64,000 bases of DNA from Priestia megaterium NBRC 15308 = ATCC 14581. Its GTDB lineage: Bacteria; Bacillota; Bacilli; Bacillales; Bacillaceae_H. Position numbers and translations under genes: made by a program. This document shows positions 9,353-16,970 of the stretch, piece after piece (positions within the stretch are counted from its first letter, which is position 1; every line of letters begins with the position of its first letter). The notes beneath the pieces were generated by a model that was not told where the DNA came from, did no database searches, and saw only the letters and a program-made list of their open reading frames with translations. The stretch spans positions 3,032,501-3,096,500 of the forward strand of contig NZ_CP009920.1 in the NCBI RefSeq assembly GCF_000832985.1, read 5' to 3'.

Positions 9353-10621
9353 ATGAAAATTTTTAAGCGTATGACTCTTGCAGCAGTCACAGGAATTTTC
9401 TTCATGACCGGCATCACAGAGACTCACGCCCAATCGAATGAAGAAGCGCTCCAGAGTACTGAAAATAAAATTAAAGAAACAGAAAAGGCTGTTCAACAAA
9501 AAGAGAAAGAGAAACAGTCTATCAATTCAGATGTTCAAAACATTCAATCACAATTAAATTCATTACATACAGTAATCTCTAGCAATAAAAAAGAGTTAGC
9601 ATCGACTGAAAAGCAGATTTCAGAAGCGAACAAAATGATTGAGAAAAAGAAAAAAGAAATCGTTTTGCTTCAGGAAAAAGTGTTAAGTCGTAAAGATATT
9701 ATTGAAAATCGATTAGTTGCTTTACAGCAAGACGATAAAACAAGCGTTGTTATTGATACATTAATGAATGCTGATAACTTTGGAGATTTTGTCGCGCGTA
9801 TGGGTGCTGTCACAACGTTATTGTCAGCAGATAATGATATTTTAAAGCAGCATCAAAATGACTTAGATCAAATTGAAAAAGATAAAAAAGAAATTGATAA
9901 GCAAGAAAAAGTATTAGAAGCAGCAAAAGGTAGCCTAGCAGCTAAACAAGCTGAATTAGATAAAAACGTTGCGAAACAAACAGCAACGTTAACAACTATG
10001 CAAGAAAAATACAGCACGGTCGTAAATGAAATTGATGCAGCTTCTTCAGAAAAAGCAAATCTTCAGTCTGAACTAACAGGCATTCAAGATAAGATTGCAA
10101 AAGAAAAAGAAGCAGCTCAAAAGCAAGCTGAGCAAGTGGCAAAACAGCAGGCGACTGAAAAGGCTGAGGCTGATGCAGAAGCAAAGCGTCAAGCTGAACT
10201 AGCAACAGCTAAACAAGAAGTAAAAACAGAGCCAAAACAAGAAGTAAAAACAGCTGCAGCTACAGAGAAGAAAGCAGCCGTTTCTTCAGAAGCAAAAGAA
10301 ACGAAAAAAGAAGAAAGCACACAAAAGCATTCTGGAAAAGAAATGTATGTAGAAGCAACAGCTTATACAGCTAATTGTGCAGGCTGCAGCGGTGTAACAG
10401 CCACTGGACAAAATGTAAGTTCAGGCACTCATAAAATTATTGCGGTAGATCCATCCGTTATTCCATTAGGTTCAAAAGTATACGTAGAAGGATACGGAGT
10501 GGCAACAGCAGGTGATACGGGCGGTGCGATTAAAGGATATCGAATTGACGTATTAGTACCTTCCGAGTCAGCTGCAAAAGCATTTGGACGTCGTACAGTG
10601 AAAATTACGGTGTTAAATTAA
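9353..10621 (+). CDS. Secreted coiled-coil protein with C-terminal 3D domain (YocH-like cell-wall lytic protein)
   Basis: A 422-residue exported protein. The signal peptide covers about residues 1-25, ending THAQS. A long coiled coil (about 30-250, Lys/Glu/Gln-rich, PcsB/CwlO-like) leads to an Ala/Lys/Glu linker, then a 3D domain (about 335-422) with VEATAYTA, AVDPSVIPLGSKVYV and AGDTGGAIKGYRIDV, supplying the three conserved Asp residues of the lytic transglycosylase-like fold. ATG 9353 is preferred because MKIFKR is a normal signal-peptide start and AAAGGGGA lies 10 bases upstream. The role is probably peptidoglycan turnover under WalRK control, suggested by the upstream box. Confidence 0.82.
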   Translation: MKIFKRMTLAAVTGIFFMTGITETHAQSNEEALQSTENKIKETEKAVQQKEKEKQSINSDVQNIQSQLNSLHTVISSNKKELASTEKQISEANKMIEKKKKEIVLLQEKVLSRKDIIENRLVALQQDDKTSVVIDTLMNADNFGDFVARMGAVTTLLSADNDILKQHQNDLDQIEKDKKEIDKQEKVLEAAKGSLAAKQAELDKNVAKQTATLTTMQEKYSTVVNEIDAASSEKANLQSELTGIQDKIAKEKEAAQKQAEQVAKQQATEKAEADAEAKRQAELATAKQEVKTEPKQEVKTAAATEKKAAVSSEAKETKKEESTQKHSGKEMYVEATAYTANCAGCSGVTATGQNVSSGTHKIIAVDPSVIPLGSKVYVEGYGVATAGDTGGAIKGYRIDVLVPSESAAKAFGRRTVKITVLN

Positions 10622-10630
10622 CGAAATAGA

Positions 10631-10712
10631 CTGAGACAAAAGCAGTTTAGTTGAAGAAAGATCCGAACGAGTAATCGTTCGGATCTTTTCATTGTATTGG
10701 TGAGCAAGTTGC
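10631..10712. repeat. Partial copy (left part) of the interspersed repeat family, with terminator hairpin
   Basis: The block starts with a ctgagacaaaag motif like the gaggctgggacaaaa heads of the other copies. It carries a perfect 14-bp stem AAAGATCCGAACGA / TCGTTCGGATCTTT (10657-10688), whose sequence nearly matches the hairpins at 14862 and 29821, then ggtgagc. The GTTGATT core of the longer copies is absent. It presumably acts as the terminator of the 3D-protein gene. Confidence 0.6.
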
Positions 10713-10776
10713 TAGCTAATCTATGCTCTTTTCGTTACCATACAATAAAGTAAATGGAAGAAAAGGAGTGGGTAAA

Positions 10777-11388
10777 ATGAAAGTAGTGGATCCAGCGGTA
10801 CAAAGTGCAAAAGACAATTATCATTTGCTAACAGGTGTCGTCATTCCTCGGCCAATTGCGTTTATTACAAGTCAAAATGATGACGGTGTAGTGAATGCCG
10901 CGCCGTTCAGTTTTTTTAATGTAGTTGCGGCAGAGCCTCCGCTGATTGCCGTTTCGGTTTCGAGAAGTGAAGGTCAAATGACGAAAGATACGGCCAAAAA
11001 TATTAGTGCATCTAAAGAATTTGTAGTTCATCTTGTAGACGAAAGCTTAGTGGAACAAGTGAATCAAGCGGCATCTTCTTATCCTTCTTCCGTGAGTGAA
11101 GTCGAAGAAACAGGGTTAACACTAGCACCCAGCAAAAAAGTGCAGGTTCCCGGAATTCAAGAAGCAAGCATTCGAATGGAATGTAAGCTTCACCAAATTG
11201 TTCCATTAGGAACGGATGAGGCATACAGCTCAGATTTGTTTATCGGTGAAGTTGTGATGTTTCATATTAGTGAAAAAGTGATAGAAAACGATCGCGTTTC
11301 TGCAGAACGTGTGAAGCCAGTCAGCCGGCTTGCGGGTTCTAACTATAGTAAATTGGGGCAATTATTTTCCTTAGAACGTCCCAAATAA
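10777..11388 (+). CDS. Flavin reductase-like (DIM6/NTAB family) FMN-binding protein
   Basis: A 203-residue protein with the flavin reductase-like split-barrel fold. The segments TGVVIPRPIAFITSQNDDG, NAAPFSFFNVVAAEPPLIAVSV and TAKNISASKEFVVHLVD are characteristic of the FMN-binding flavoredoxin/DIM6-NTAB group. ATG 10777 is chosen since AAGGAG lies 12 bases upstream; the frame open from 10723 lacks such a site. It stands alone between two terminator-like hairpins. The reductase partner or substrate is unknown. Confidence 0.8.
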   Translation: MKVVDPAVQSAKDNYHLLTGVVIPRPIAFITSQNDDGVVNAAPFSFFNVVAAEPPLIAVSVSRSEGQMTKDTAKNISASKEFVVHLVDESLVEQVNQAASSYPSSVSEVEETGLTLAPSKKVQVPGIQEASIRMECKLHQIVPLGTDEAYSSDLFIGEVVMFHISEKVIENDRVSAERVKPVSRLAGSNYSKLGQLFSLERPK

Positions 11389-11539
11389 GCAAGAAAGTGT
11401 TACTTATGTAGCAAAAAAATAGTATACATTGGATTTTTTTAAATAAGCGATTGTGTTCTGTTTCAACAACGACAGTACATTCGCTTTTTTTCATGAACGA
11501 AAAAGTTAATAGAAACCATAATAACAAAATCAATTTAGA

Positions 11540-11570
11540 AAAAGGCAAAAATGTAAGGTTTTTGCCTTTT
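11540..11570 (+). terminator. Terminator in the gap before the sugar ABC operon
   Basis: AAAAGGCAAAAA-tgtaagg-TTTTTGCCTTTT. A weaker hairpin (AAGCGA..TCGCTT near 11442-11488, with T run) lies just upstream. Otherwise the 350-base gap holds only the promoter and cre box of the next operon. Confidence 0.7.
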
Positions 11571-11580
11571 ATATTTACCA

Positions 11581-11609
11581 TTGAGGAAAAAGGTATTCAT
11601 TCATATAAT
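11581..11609 (+). promoter_or_regulatory. Sigma-A promoter of the sugar ABC operon
   Basis: TTGAGG (11581-11586), 17-base spacer, TATAAT (11604-11609). It implies a leader of about 120 bases before the TTG start at 11740. Confidence 0.72.
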
Positions 11610-11624
11610 TTAGATTAAGTAAAT

Positions 11625-11638
11625 TGTATACGCTTTCA
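11625..11638. promoter_or_regulatory. cre box of the sugar ABC operon
   Basis: TGTATACGCTTTCA matches the cre consensus with one mismatch. It lies just downstream of the likely transcription start, where CcpA binding would block transcription. Confidence 0.6.
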
Positions 11639-11739
11639 ATATACAGAATTATTTTTCAATAATTCTCTGGAGAAAGAGTCATGAGCGTCTACAAAAAAAC
11701 TTGCCACACTAGGAGACGAGATTATAGGAGGGGTATTCA

Positions 11740-13017
11740 TTGAAACGTTGGTTTAGTTTAATCAGTTTTGCACTCATTTTAACCCTAGTACTTGCAGGAT
11801 GCGGAGGAAAGTCCGCTAATGAAACAAGTGGTAGCGGTGAAAAAGAAGTTGTTGCATGGGCTTGGAATATTAACGTACCGGTATTAAAGAAAGCAGCAGC
11901 AGAATACCAAAAAGAGAATCCAGGGTTTAAATTAAAAGTAGTGGATATGGGACGTGAAGATGTTTATTCAAAACTAACAACAGGATTGCAAGCTGGCGGA
12001 AAAGGCCTTCCTGATATTGTATTAGTAGAAGACGATCGTTTCCAAGGATATTTAGATGCATTTCCAAAAGCATTTTTAAACCTATCTAAAAAAGGATTTG
12101 ATAAGCAAGAAGATAAGTTTCCTGAGTTTAAGAGAGCCCTTTTATCAAAGAATGGAGATATGTACGGCTTCCCGTTTGATGCAGGTCCAACAGGCGTATT
12201 CTATCGCACAGATTACTTTGAAAAAGCAGGCGTAGATCCAAACAGTATCAAAACATGGGATGATTACATTGCAGCTGGTAAGAAAATTAAAGAAAAAGTT
12301 GGCGTTGATTTACTAGGTTTAGATTTTAATAATGACGATGGCTTATTCCGAATGACGCTGACACAGCAAGGTACGTTCTATTTTAATAACAAAGGAAAGC
12401 TAAATTTAACTTCTAAAGAAGCGAAAAAAGCAATGGAGTTAAATAAGAAGTTAAAAGAAGCAGGCATTGTTAAAAATACAGTGGGCTGGGATGCTTCAAT
12501 CAGTGCCTTAGCAGAAGGTAAAGTAGCAAGTTCACCATCTGGTGCTTGGCTATCCGGTTCTATTACACAGCAGGCTCCGGATTTAAAAGGAAAATGGGGA
12601 GTGTTTTTATTACCTTCGTTTGAAGAAGGAGGCAACCGTGCTTCTAACTTAGGTGGAAGCAACTATGTGATTTCAGCAACTAGTCAAAAAGCAGATGAAG
12701 CGTACAAATTTATGGAGTATTTCTCAACAACGGATAAAATTCAAGAAGAAGCGATGAAGGGCGGATTATTCCCATCATTAAATACCGTATACTCTTCAAA
12801 ATTATTCACTGCACAAGATGAGTACTTTAACAATCAGACGATTTGGAAAACATTCGCAGATGAAATGAAAGATATTAAGCCGGTTAATTTTACGGGCAAT
12901 TACTCAGTTGCAAACAGTGAAGCAGTCAAAGCTGTGTCAGAAGTAACAAATGGTAAGGGCGTTACAGACTCGCTTGAAGCAGCCCAAAAACGCTTAGAAA
13001 ACCGAATTAAAAAATAA
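11740..13017 (+). CDS. Sugar ABC transporter substrate-binding lipoprotein (family 1, CUT1)
   Basis: A 425-residue extracellular solute-binding protein. The signal peptide ends at lipobox LAGC (Cys near residue 21). The mature part shows the family 1 pattern: YSKLTTGLQAGGKGLPDIVLVEDDRF, AFPKAFLNLS, GFPFDAGPTGVFYRTDYFEKAG and GGSNYVISATSQKADEAYKFMEYF. Start is TTG 11740, well placed after AGGAGGGG. It is the first gene of a binding protein/permease/permease operon under a cre-bearing promoter, which suggests an oligosaccharide or other sugar substrate; the exact sugar is unknown. Confidence 0.85.
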   Translation: MKRWFSLISFALILTLVLAGCGGKSANETSGSGEKEVVAWAWNINVPVLKKAAAEYQKENPGFKLKVVDMGREDVYSKLTTGLQAGGKGLPDIVLVEDDRFQGYLDAFPKAFLNLSKKGFDKQEDKFPEFKRALLSKNGDMYGFPFDAGPTGVFYRTDYFEKAGVDPNSIKTWDDYIAAGKKIKEKVGVDLLGLDFNNDDGLFRMTLTQQGTFYFNNKGKLNLTSKEAKKAMELNKKLKEAGIVKNTVGWDASISALAEGKVASSPSGAWLSGSITQQAPDLKGKWGVFLLPSFEEGGNRASNLGGSNYVISATSQKADEAYKFMEYFSTTDKIQEEAMKGGLFPSLNTVYSSKLFTAQDEYFNNQTIWKTFADEMKDIKPVNFTGNYSVANSEAVKAVSEVTNGKGVTDSLEAAQKRLENRIKK

Positions 13018-13027
13018 TCAAGAAGCA

Positions 13028-13058
13028 TAGAAGGTGATTTATGGAAAATTGCCTTCTA
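13028..13058 (+). terminator. Intra-operon hairpin between binding protein and permeases
   Basis: TAGAAGG..CCTTCTA with a 17-base loop and only a weak T-rich tail. Such hairpins often cause partial termination or mRNA protection, giving more binding protein than permease. Confidence 0.45.
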
Positions 13059-13089
13059 TCTCTTCTTCTTGCGGTACTAGGAGGTCATC

Positions 13090-13944
13090 ATGAAGACAAA
13101 TAAATCGTTGCCTTACTTATTTATTGCTCCAGCACTTTTGCTGTTCGCGCTGTTTACAATCTATCCTATTTTTTCATCGTTTGTTCTAAGCTTTCAGAGT
13201 ATGGAAGGCGGAAAGTATGTATTTACCGGGTTATCAAACTATACACGCTTACTAGGAGATGATATTTTCTGGAAAGCGCTTGGAAATACGGGAATTATTT
13301 TAATCGTTCAAGTACCCGTTATGATTTTATTAGCGCTTGTACTAGCTAACGCGTTAAACAGTCAGCTTTTAAGACTAAAAGGTTTTTTCCGAGTTTCATT
13401 TTTCTTGCCGGCAGTAACGTCACTAGTTGCCTACTCTATTTTGTTTTCAATCATTCTTCAAGATGAAGGAATTATGAATACTATTTTAGGGTTTTTCGGT
13501 ATCGATGCCATTCGGTGGCTGGGGGATCCATTTTGGGCTAAAGTCTCAATCATCGTTGCGATGACTTGGAGATGGACAGGTTATAACATGGTTATTTTTC
13601 TAGCAGCTCTTCAAAGTTTATCTCATGAAGTTTACGAAGCAGCTGATTTAGACGGAGCAAATCGTATTCAAAAGTTTTTCCACGTAACGGTTCCACAATT
13701 AAAACCCGTTATCTTGTTTGCTACTATTTTATCAACAATTGGCACGCTTCAATTGTTTGACGAACCTTTTAACTTAACAAAAGGCGGCCCTGCTGATTCA
13801 ACGATGACGCTAGGCTTATATATTTATCAAAATGGCTTTAAATATTTTGATTTTGGATATGCTTCAGCTATTGCGTACGTTGTTGTATTATTAGTTGGTA
13901 TTTTAACGTTCTTCCAATTTAAATTTACGGGTGATAAATCATGA
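13090..13944 (+). CDS. Sugar ABC transporter permease (MalF/UgpA type)
   Basis: A 284-residue CUT1 permease with six predicted membrane segments. The EAA loop is clear: EVYEAADLDGANRIQKFFHVTVPQLKP. ATG 13090 follows AGGAGG. The last 4 bases overlap the next permease (ATGA), showing translational coupling. No ATPase gene is in the operon; such Bacillus systems commonly share MsmX, which is inference here. Confidence 0.88.
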   Translation: MKTNKSLPYLFIAPALLLFALFTIYPIFSSFVLSFQSMEGGKYVFTGLSNYTRLLGDDIFWKALGNTGIILIVQVPVMILLALVLANALNSQLLRLKGFFRVSFFLPAVTSLVAYSILFSIILQDEGIMNTILGFFGIDAIRWLGDPFWAKVSIIVAMTWRWTGYNMVIFLAALQSLSHEVYEAADLDGANRIQKFFHVTVPQLKPVILFATILSTIGTLQLFDEPFNLTKGGPADSTMTLGLYIYQNGFKYFDFGYASAIAYVVVLLVGILTFFQFKFTGDKS

Positions 13945-14819
13945 GTGTATTAGAGAGAGTAGAAGCAACCGCAGTAGTTACCGTTCCTAAGGTCAAAAAG
14001 AAAAGGCACATCATGCGCAAAATAGGACTATACAGCTTGCTTGGGCTGTTTACGATTATCTCAATTTTTCCTTTTTACTGGATGTTTATCGGCGCTACGA
14101 ATGAATCAGGAAAAATGTTTACAAACCCTCCAACGCTGAAGCCTGGCGATCAATTTATGACAAATCTACAAAATTTAAATGCTTCAATTGATTTAGGGCG
14201 CGTCTTTTTTAACTCAGTATTTGTTTCAGTCGTGTATGTGATTGTAGCTTTAATGGTCTGCTCCACAGCTGCATATGCGTTATCTAAATTTGAATTCAAA
14301 GGCCGCAACGCAATTTTCACTACGCTTTTATTGTCTATGATGATTCCATATCAAGCAACGCTCATTCCACTTTTTCAGCTGATGTCGAATTTTAATTTGC
14401 TTGATACGTATTTTGCACTTATTGTTCCGCAGCTGTGCTTTCCGTTTGCTATCTTTTTATTACGTCAGAACTTTTTAGCTTTTCCAACGGAACTTATTGA
14501 AGCAGCTCGTTTGGACGGAGCTGGAGAGATGAGAATCTTTTTAACTATTGTGCTTCCTTCTATGAAGCCTGCTATGGCTGCAGCAGCTATTTTCTTATTT
14601 ATGACACAGTGGAATAACTTTATGTGGCCTTTAGTTGCGACTACATCTAACGAAATGGCTACATTGCCAGTTGCTCTTTCAAGCTTAATTGGCTTATCGA
14701 TTATTGATTACGGTCAAGTAATGATGGGAGTAACGATTGCAACCATTCCAATCATTGTCTTCTTCCTAGCACTTCAGCGTCATTTTATTTCCGGAATGCT
14801 TGGAAGTGCAGTAAAATAA
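13941..14819 (+). CDS. Sugar ABC transporter permease (MalG/UgpE type)
   Basis: A 292-residue CUT1 permease, partner of the preceding gene. It has a longer charged N-terminus (residues 1-25), about six membrane helices, and the EAA loop ELIEAARLDGAGEMRIFLTIVLPSMKP. It forms the membrane channel with the upstream permease. The operon seems to end here, because an interspersed repeat containing a terminator hairpin follows. Confidence 0.88.
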   Translation: MSVLERVEATAVVTVPKVKKKRHIMRKIGLYSLLGLFTIISIFPFYWMFIGATNESGKMFTNPPTLKPGDQFMTNLQNLNASIDLGRVFFNSVFVSVVYVIVALMVCSTAAYALSKFEFKGRNAIFTTLLLSMMIPYQATLIPLFQLMSNFNLLDTYFALIVPQLCFPFAIFLLRQNFLAFPTELIEAARLDGAGEMRIFLTIVLPSMKPAMAAAAIFLFMTQWNNFMWPLVATTSNEMATLPVALSSLIGLSIIDYGQVMMGVTIATIPIIVFFLALQRHFISGMLGSAVK

Positions 14820-14854
14820 AAAGCAGCAGATGTTGAAAAAAAGTATGTTAGTTA

Positions 14855-15180
14855 AAGGAGGATCCGAACGAATCTTATTGTTGATTGAGAATCAAATTCG
14901 TTCGGATTTTTTCCTTTCTAGGATGAACGTAGATTTAATTGTAGTTAATTGCTTCTAGGTGTTGATTGGAGGGCAAGACGAAGACTCCTGCGGGAAAAGC
15001 GGAACAGGTGAGACCCCGCAAGGAGCGTAAGCGACGAGGAGGCTCACCGGCCGCCCGCGGAAAGCGAAGTCTTGCACGGAAATCAACAGCTGTGTAATAA
15101 GTAATTCATACTAGTTCAATTATTCAATTTGTTCGTCTTTAGATTGGGTTGATTTAGCCATAGTTCAATCACTTTCTTAA
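14855..15180. repeat. Interspersed repeat element, copy A (full length, diverged ends)
   Basis: A copy of the family also seen near 29.8, 35.1 and 56.4 kb. It begins with a terminator-like hairpin (ATCCGAACGAAT 14862-14873 with ATTCGTTCGGAT 14897-14908, then T run). Next comes a gaacgtag linker, the core from GTTGATT (14961) to AATCAAC (15087), which is rich in short complementary segments, and a conserved 3' part with ttgttcgtcttta. It fills the gap between the permease and the epimerase-like gene. The core can be misread as a short Arg-rich ORF. Confidence 0.75.
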
Positions 15181-15198
15181 TGAACAGGGGGAGAGAAA

Positions 15199-15933
15199 AT
15201 GGGAGAAATACCTGTAGGAGTTCAGCTTTATACGCTGCGTGAAGAAACGAAAAAAGATTTTAAAGGAACGCTTCAAAAAGTAGCTGCTTTAGGGTATCAA
15301 GGGGTAGAGTTTGCGGGGTACGAAGGATATACAGCGCAAGAAGTAAGAGCATGGTTAACGGATTTACAGCTGAAGGCAGCTTCTAGTCACGTGCCGCTTG
15401 AACAATTAGAATCAAATTTAGAGCAGGTGATTCACTTTGAGCAGCAAGTTGGAAATTCACATATTGTTTGTCCTTATTTAATGCCTGAACGACAAACTGA
15501 AAAAGGATATTTCGAACTTATTGATTCTTTAAATTACATTGATGCTTATTGTAAAAAAGAAGGCCTGTCGTTTAGCTATCATCATCATGATTTTGAGCTA
15601 AAGAAATTGTCAACTGGAAAGTCAGCTCTCCAAACAATCTTAGAAGAAACTGAGGTAAACGTAGAGTTGGACATTTATTGGCTGACTAAAGCAGGCGAAG
15701 ATCCAGTGGAGTGGATGAAGCATTATCAAAATCGTACGCCTTTTATTCATTTAAAAGATATGACAACAGACGGCGAACAATTTTTTGCTCCTCTTGGTAC
15801 CGGAGGAGTAGATATAAAGGCTGTAATGCAAGAAGGACATAGAGCAGGCGTAAAATGGTGGATCGTTGAACAAGATCATTGTATAGAAAGTCCTCTTAGC
15901 AGCATTAAAAAAAGCTTAGCATATATCAAATAA
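15199..15933 (+). CDS. Sugar phosphate isomerase/epimerase-like TIM-barrel protein
   Basis: A 244-residue member of the xylose-isomerase-like/AP endonuclease 2 superfamily. Conserved parts: VQLYTLREETKKDF, LGYQGVEFAG, SSHVPLEQLE, SYHHHDFE, ELDIYWLTKAGEDP, PFIHLKDM and a C-terminal VEQDH; these His, Glu and Asp residues bind the divalent metal. ATG 15199 follows AGGGGGAGA. It likely isomerises or epimerises a sugar or keto-acid taken up by the preceding ABC system, although repeat copy A lies between. Function beyond the superfamily is not settled. Confidence 0.75.
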   Translation: MGEIPVGVQLYTLREETKKDFKGTLQKVAALGYQGVEFAGYEGYTAQEVRAWLTDLQLKAASSHVPLEQLESNLEQVIHFEQQVGNSHIVCPYLMPERQTEKGYFELIDSLNYIDAYCKKEGLSFSYHHHDFELKKLSTGKSALQTILEETEVNVELDIYWLTKAGEDPVEWMKHYQNRTPFIHLKDMTTDGEQFFAPLGTGGVDIKAVMQEGHRAGVKWWIVEQDHCIESPLSSIKKSLAYIK

Positions 15934-15966
15934 AAAAACGAACAGACAGCGTCTGTTCGTTTTTTT
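15932..15966. terminator. Bidirectional terminator
   Basis: Perfect 15-bp stem built on ACGAACAGAC / GTCTGTTCGT with A and T runs on the two sides. It lies between convergent genes, so it can serve both strands. Confidence 0.88.
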
Positions 15967-15975
15967 ATTGATAAG

Positions 15976-16485
15976 CTAAGCTGGAGTCCACTCAATTTCT
16001 CCGCACTTATTCGTATAATCAATATTCACCTCAAAGTTATGTTTTTCATAAAAATGAATCAATCTTTCGAGATGATCCCAATCGCGCTCAGCGATATCGC
16101 CTTTAATGACATGAACATTTTGATCAACCGCTACTTCTTTTAAATAATTCATACATACAGAGCCATATCCCTTATTAGCGGGCCCTTTAATGTCACCAAT
16201 AAAAATCGTGTGATTATCTTCATATACGCCATCGATGGCAAAATCCCAAGCCCCTCTATAGGCTTTTGTACATTCATTTAGCATAATTTTACATGCGTTT
16301 CCGTCATTTTGTGCCGATACAATAACTAACTGATTATCTTCAGGCTGATCGACACCAATAACTTCATACTTTTTAGCAATTTCTTTTAAATTATCCTGCA
16401 TGCGAAATAGCTGAAACTCTAGATCATCAAGTGTTTCTTTTAGTTCTTCTGCATTCTGATTTTTTTCTGTAAGCTGAGTAAACAT
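15976..16485 (-). CDS. GNAT-like acetyltransferase-fold protein with N-terminal coiled coil
   Basis: A 169-residue protein. Residues 10-45 form a heptad-rich helix. The C-terminal half has a GNAT-like layout: beta strand IFIGDIKG, a P-loop-like ANKGYGSVCMNYLKEVA, then GDIAERDWDHLERLIHFYEKHNFEV, which is the helix/strand pair that normally follows the acetyl-CoA site. The canonical R/Q-x-x-G-x-G/A motif appears only as NKGYGS, so activity is uncertain. The start follows an AAAGGAGT-type site on the minus strand. It stands alone and converges on the epimerase gene. Confidence 0.6.
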   Translation of the reverse strand: MFTQLTEKNQNAEELKETLDDLEFQLFRMQDNLKEIAKKYEVIGVDQPEDNQLVIVSAQNDGNACKIMLNECTKAYRGAWDFAIDGVYEDNHTIFIGDIKGPANKGYGSVCMNYLKEVAVDQNVHVIKGDIAERDWDHLERLIHFYEKHNFEVNIDYTNKCGEIEWTPA

Positions 16486-16823
16486 TTTATACTCCTTTCC
16501 GTCTGTTTTCGGTCTAAGTGCGCCTATGACAAAGAGGACACGGTGTATAAAGCGAAACTTTATTTAGCAAAGTATCTACCTTAGTAAAAATATAAAAAGG
16601 AAAGAACCTGATTTGATTGATTATTCATCAAAACGGCTGCTTTCCTTAGCATTCACTTTTAAATTTTTCACAACGTGTATAAGGGTAACAAAGACTCATT
16701 AATTTTGTCAATAAGGTTGTAGGTCTATTTATAAAGAAGATAACAGGTCATTGTATCTATTGGGAAGAAAAAATAATGAGTGAAAAAAGAATCATTTTAA
16801 AGTAAAATCATCGGAGGAAAAGT
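16486..16823. other. Intergenic region before the signalling/glycosyltransferase operon
   Basis: No gene is visible. A possible long-loop stem AAGGAAAG / CTTTCCTT (about 16598-16648) and a TTGTCA (16705-16710)/TATAAA (16730-16735) pair with a 19-base spacer are the only notable signals; the spacing is poor for sigma-A. Confidence 0.4.
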
Positions 16824-16868
16824 ATGGTTAAAAAGGAATTGCTTTTCATTTTAAAAAAACATACTTAA
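16824..16868 (+). CDS. 14-residue upstream peptide before the operon
   Basis: ATG 16824 follows CGGAGGAAAAGT, an excellent ribosome binding site, and opens a frame encoding MVKKELLFILKKHT before TAA. It lies about 100 bases before the GGDEF gene. It could be a leader peptide or a small membrane-active peptide; it could also be chance. No homologue is known to me. Confidence 0.35.
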   Translation: MVKKELLFILKKHT

Positions 16869-16970
16869 AATAAAAGTAAGAAAATATTTCATTTACTTAC
16901 AAAATATTATAAAAAATGGATGGAGTAATATGGGGTAAATGTTAACTATATCGAACAAAGGGTGTATAAG

